Positions 62,684-64,000 of a stretch of DNA of 64,000 nucleotides are shown one piece after another. This stretch comes from Amarolinea aalborgensis (lineage in GTDB: Bacteria; Chloroflexota; Anaerolineae; SSC4; Amarolineaceae). The stretch covers positions 248,001 through 312,000 of the forward strand of contig NZ_UETR01000004.1 of assembly GCF_900491745.1 (NCBI RefSeq), written 5' to 3'. Position 1 is the stretch's first letter. Each line of letters starts with the position of its first letter. The notes beneath the pieces were generated by a model that did not search any database, was not told the DNA's origin, and saw only the letters and a program-made list of their open reading frames with translations. A program made the translations under genes and the position numbers.

Positions 62684-63452
62684 CCCCTTGCGCAGGCTGG
62701 CCGCCAACCCTCGCAGGGGTGCGTGGACATCAGTGCGTTGGCTTGTGGCTGCATCGCGCGCCTCTGAGGTTGCCATCTTGCCGCAGCCCTGCGAGGGGGA
62801 TCCCCTTGCGCAGGCTGGCTGCACCACAAATCGCCGGGCAAGCCGACATCGCTCTTTGCGATGTGGGGCTCTTACGCGGCGAGCCTGCGCAAGGTTGGCT
62901 GATTTTTCCCTTGCCAACCCTCGCAGGGCTGCGTGGACATCAGTGCGTCGGCTTGTGGCGGCGTTGTGCGCCTCTGAGGTTGCCATCTTGCCGCAGCCCT
63001 GCGAGGGGGATCCCCTTGCGCAGGCTGGCTGCCCCACAAATCGCCGGGCAAGCCGACATCGCTCTTTGCGATGTGGGGCTCTTACGCGGCGAGCCTGCGC
63101 AAGGTTGGCTGATTTTTCCCTTGCCAACCCTCGCAGGGCTGCGTGGACATCAGTGCGCCGGCTTGTGGCTGCATCGCGCGCCTCTGAGGTTGCCATCTTG
63201 CCGCAGCCCTGCGAGGGGGATCCCCTTGCGCAGGCTGGTTGCACCACAAATCGCCGGGCAAGCCGACATCGCTCTTTGCGATGTGGGGCTCTTACGCGGC
63301 GAGCCTGCGCAAGGTTGGCTGATTTTTCCCTTGCCAACCCTCGCAGGGGTGCGTGGACATCAGTGCGCCGGCTTGTGGCGGCGTTGTGCGCCTCTGAGGT
63401 TGCCATCTGGCCGCAGCCCTGCGAGGGGGATCCCCTTGCGCAGGCTGGCGGC
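62684..63452. repeat. composite A/B repeat cluster V
   Basis: After a shortened A end (62684), full A modules start at 62802, 63012, 63222 and 63432, each exactly 210 bases apart, with B modules between. The A apex is ACATCGC-TCTTT-GCGATGT. The last A is cut after its left end. Confidence 0.92.
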
Positions 63453-63482
63453 ACGAAAGATCAGCCGGCAAGTGGCAGCGCT

Positions 63483-63508
63483 CTCCTTGACGACCTGTCG
63501 TCAAGGAG
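63483..63508. terminator. hairpin downstream of the terminal gene
   Basis: CTCCTTGACGA and TCGTCAAGGAG form a perfect 11-bp stem with a 4-base loop, about 57 bases after the stop codon of the minus-strand gene at 63565. There is no T run, so the terminator role is tentative. Confidence 0.45.
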
Positions 63509-63564
63509 GCGACACGTCGCCGCGCGCCAATGTCAAGCCGTGACAGTTCGTCGTCGAGCAGCTT

Positions 63565-64000
63565 TCACCAGTGGCTCGGCGCTTTTTTCCCAACTAAGTT
63601 GCTGAGCTTGCTCGCGGCCGCTTCGGCCGCGTCCGAATCTTCCCACTCGTCCAGGTAGGGCGCGACCTTGCCGTTGATCGGCAGACCGCGGCCGTCTACA
63701 AAGCCCTGCTGACGCAAGTTGAAGCGGCGGCGCGAGAAGAGAGCATCCTCGCGCCGAATCTGCTGCGCGGAACGTTTGAGGAAAGCGCGCATCATCCACC
63801 AGCCCTGCGCAGGAATGACGGTTTGCGGCACGTGGTAGATCTCGTGGATGATGGACCGTGCGGCGCTGATGGGCGTGATATGACTCTCGATCACCATGCC
63901 CTTGCCAAAGCCGTCGTAGACCTCGTTGCGCACCTGGTAGGGCGTCGGCCCCCAGACACGCGTGCGGGTCAACAGCGTGCGCCCCAGCGGCGCCCGGTAG
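63565..64000 (-). CDS. probable Rieske-type oxygenase, C-terminal part (5' end outside window)
   Basis: The frame is open to the window edge and stops at 63565; 145 codons are visible. 'TLLTRTRVWGPTPYQVRNEV', 'GMVIESHITPIS' and 'RREDALFSRRRFNLRQQG' resemble the C-terminal domain of Rieske non-haem iron oxygenases. The Rieske cluster and iron ligands would lie in the missing N-terminal part, so the assignment rests on general resemblance only. A TTG at 63972 could be a start, but the family-like sequence continues upstream of it. Confidence 0.45.
   Translation of the reverse strand, partial: YRAPLGRTLLTRTRVWGPTPYQVRNEVYDGFGKGMVIESHITPISAARSIIHEIYHVPQTVIPAQGWWMMRAFLKRSAQQIRREDALFSRRRFNLRQQGFVDGRGLPINGKVAPYLDEWEDSDAAEAAASKLSNLVGKKAPSHW

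Noticed and set aside
43703..63452. CRISPR array.
   Set aside because: Units are 107-210 bases with no short repeat/unique spacer pattern; the sequence between palindromes is itself repeated.
62623..63605. Long open frames on both strands across repeat cluster V (up to 306 codons with 70-residue repeats).
   Set aside because: The 210-base period is a multiple of three, so any frame without a stop in one unit stays open. Frames are open on both strands, lack binding sites, and are broken in clusters with 107- or 205-base periods.

Overview
The window looks like a chromosomal segment of a GC-rich Chloroflexota bacterium (Anaerolineae/Caldilineae-like, probably an assembled environmental genome). 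This is inferred from the many secreted LVIVD and Asp-box beta-propeller proteins, Thr/Pro-rich lipoprotein linkers, the recurring 'YLPLV'-type motif of surface proteins, a MurF-Alr fusion and a BMP-type ABC transporter beside a molybdenum hydroxylase. No rRNA, tRNA or CRISPR array was seen.

Region 1 (1-9.6 kb): the end of a TIR protein, then a tight operon of a TIR-transmembrane-propeller protein, a large HExxH metallopeptidase with propeller and a LysM exported protein. A frameshifted double-GNAT gene and a TolB-like lipoprotein follow. Region 2 (9.6-18.3 kb): patatin phospholipase, SRAP (abasic-site) protein, small membrane proteins, an ECF sigma/anti-sigma pair, and a pentose-phosphate operon zwf-rpiA-pgl ending with an enoyl-CoA hydratase homologue. 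Region 3 (17.6-26 kb): OmpR-like regulator diverging from a peptide-binding lipoprotein, MurF-Alr fusion, a decayed peroxidase, a small cluster with a minimal nucleotidyltransferase, and an ALDH7-like dehydrogenase. Region 4 (26-34.2 kb): a 972-residue internally duplicated LVIVD protein, an SRPBCC protein, a left-handed beta-helix transferase, a DUF348/G5/3D wall protein and a double-LysM protein. Region 5 (34.2-43.7 kb): a nucleoside-type ABC transporter (ATPase, BmpA lipoprotein, two permeases) on the same strand as, and downstream of, an xanthine-dehydrogenase-like hydroxylase, suggesting purine salvage. A 362-bp MITE with an 8-bp target duplication sits between the ATPase and BmpA genes.

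Region 6 (43.7-63.5 kb) is the most unusual part. A subtilase with a decayed 3' end is followed by three tandem copies of a cassette, each read on the minus strand in the order glycosidase-like protein, Asp-box propeller, LVIVD propeller. The glycosidase gene is intact only in copy 1; copies 2 and 3 carry large internal deletions but keep promoter, start and N-terminal export/linker segment. Five clusters of a composite repeat (107-bp module A plus 103-bp module B, typically 210 bp) separate the units and abut the -35 box of each cassette promoter. Each module is bounded by an 11-bp perfect inverted repeat, and the apex of module A differs between clusters while keeping the ability to pair. 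A separate multi-hairpin element is duplicated behind cassettes 2 and 3. The window closes with a partial gene resembling a Rieske-oxygenase C-terminus.
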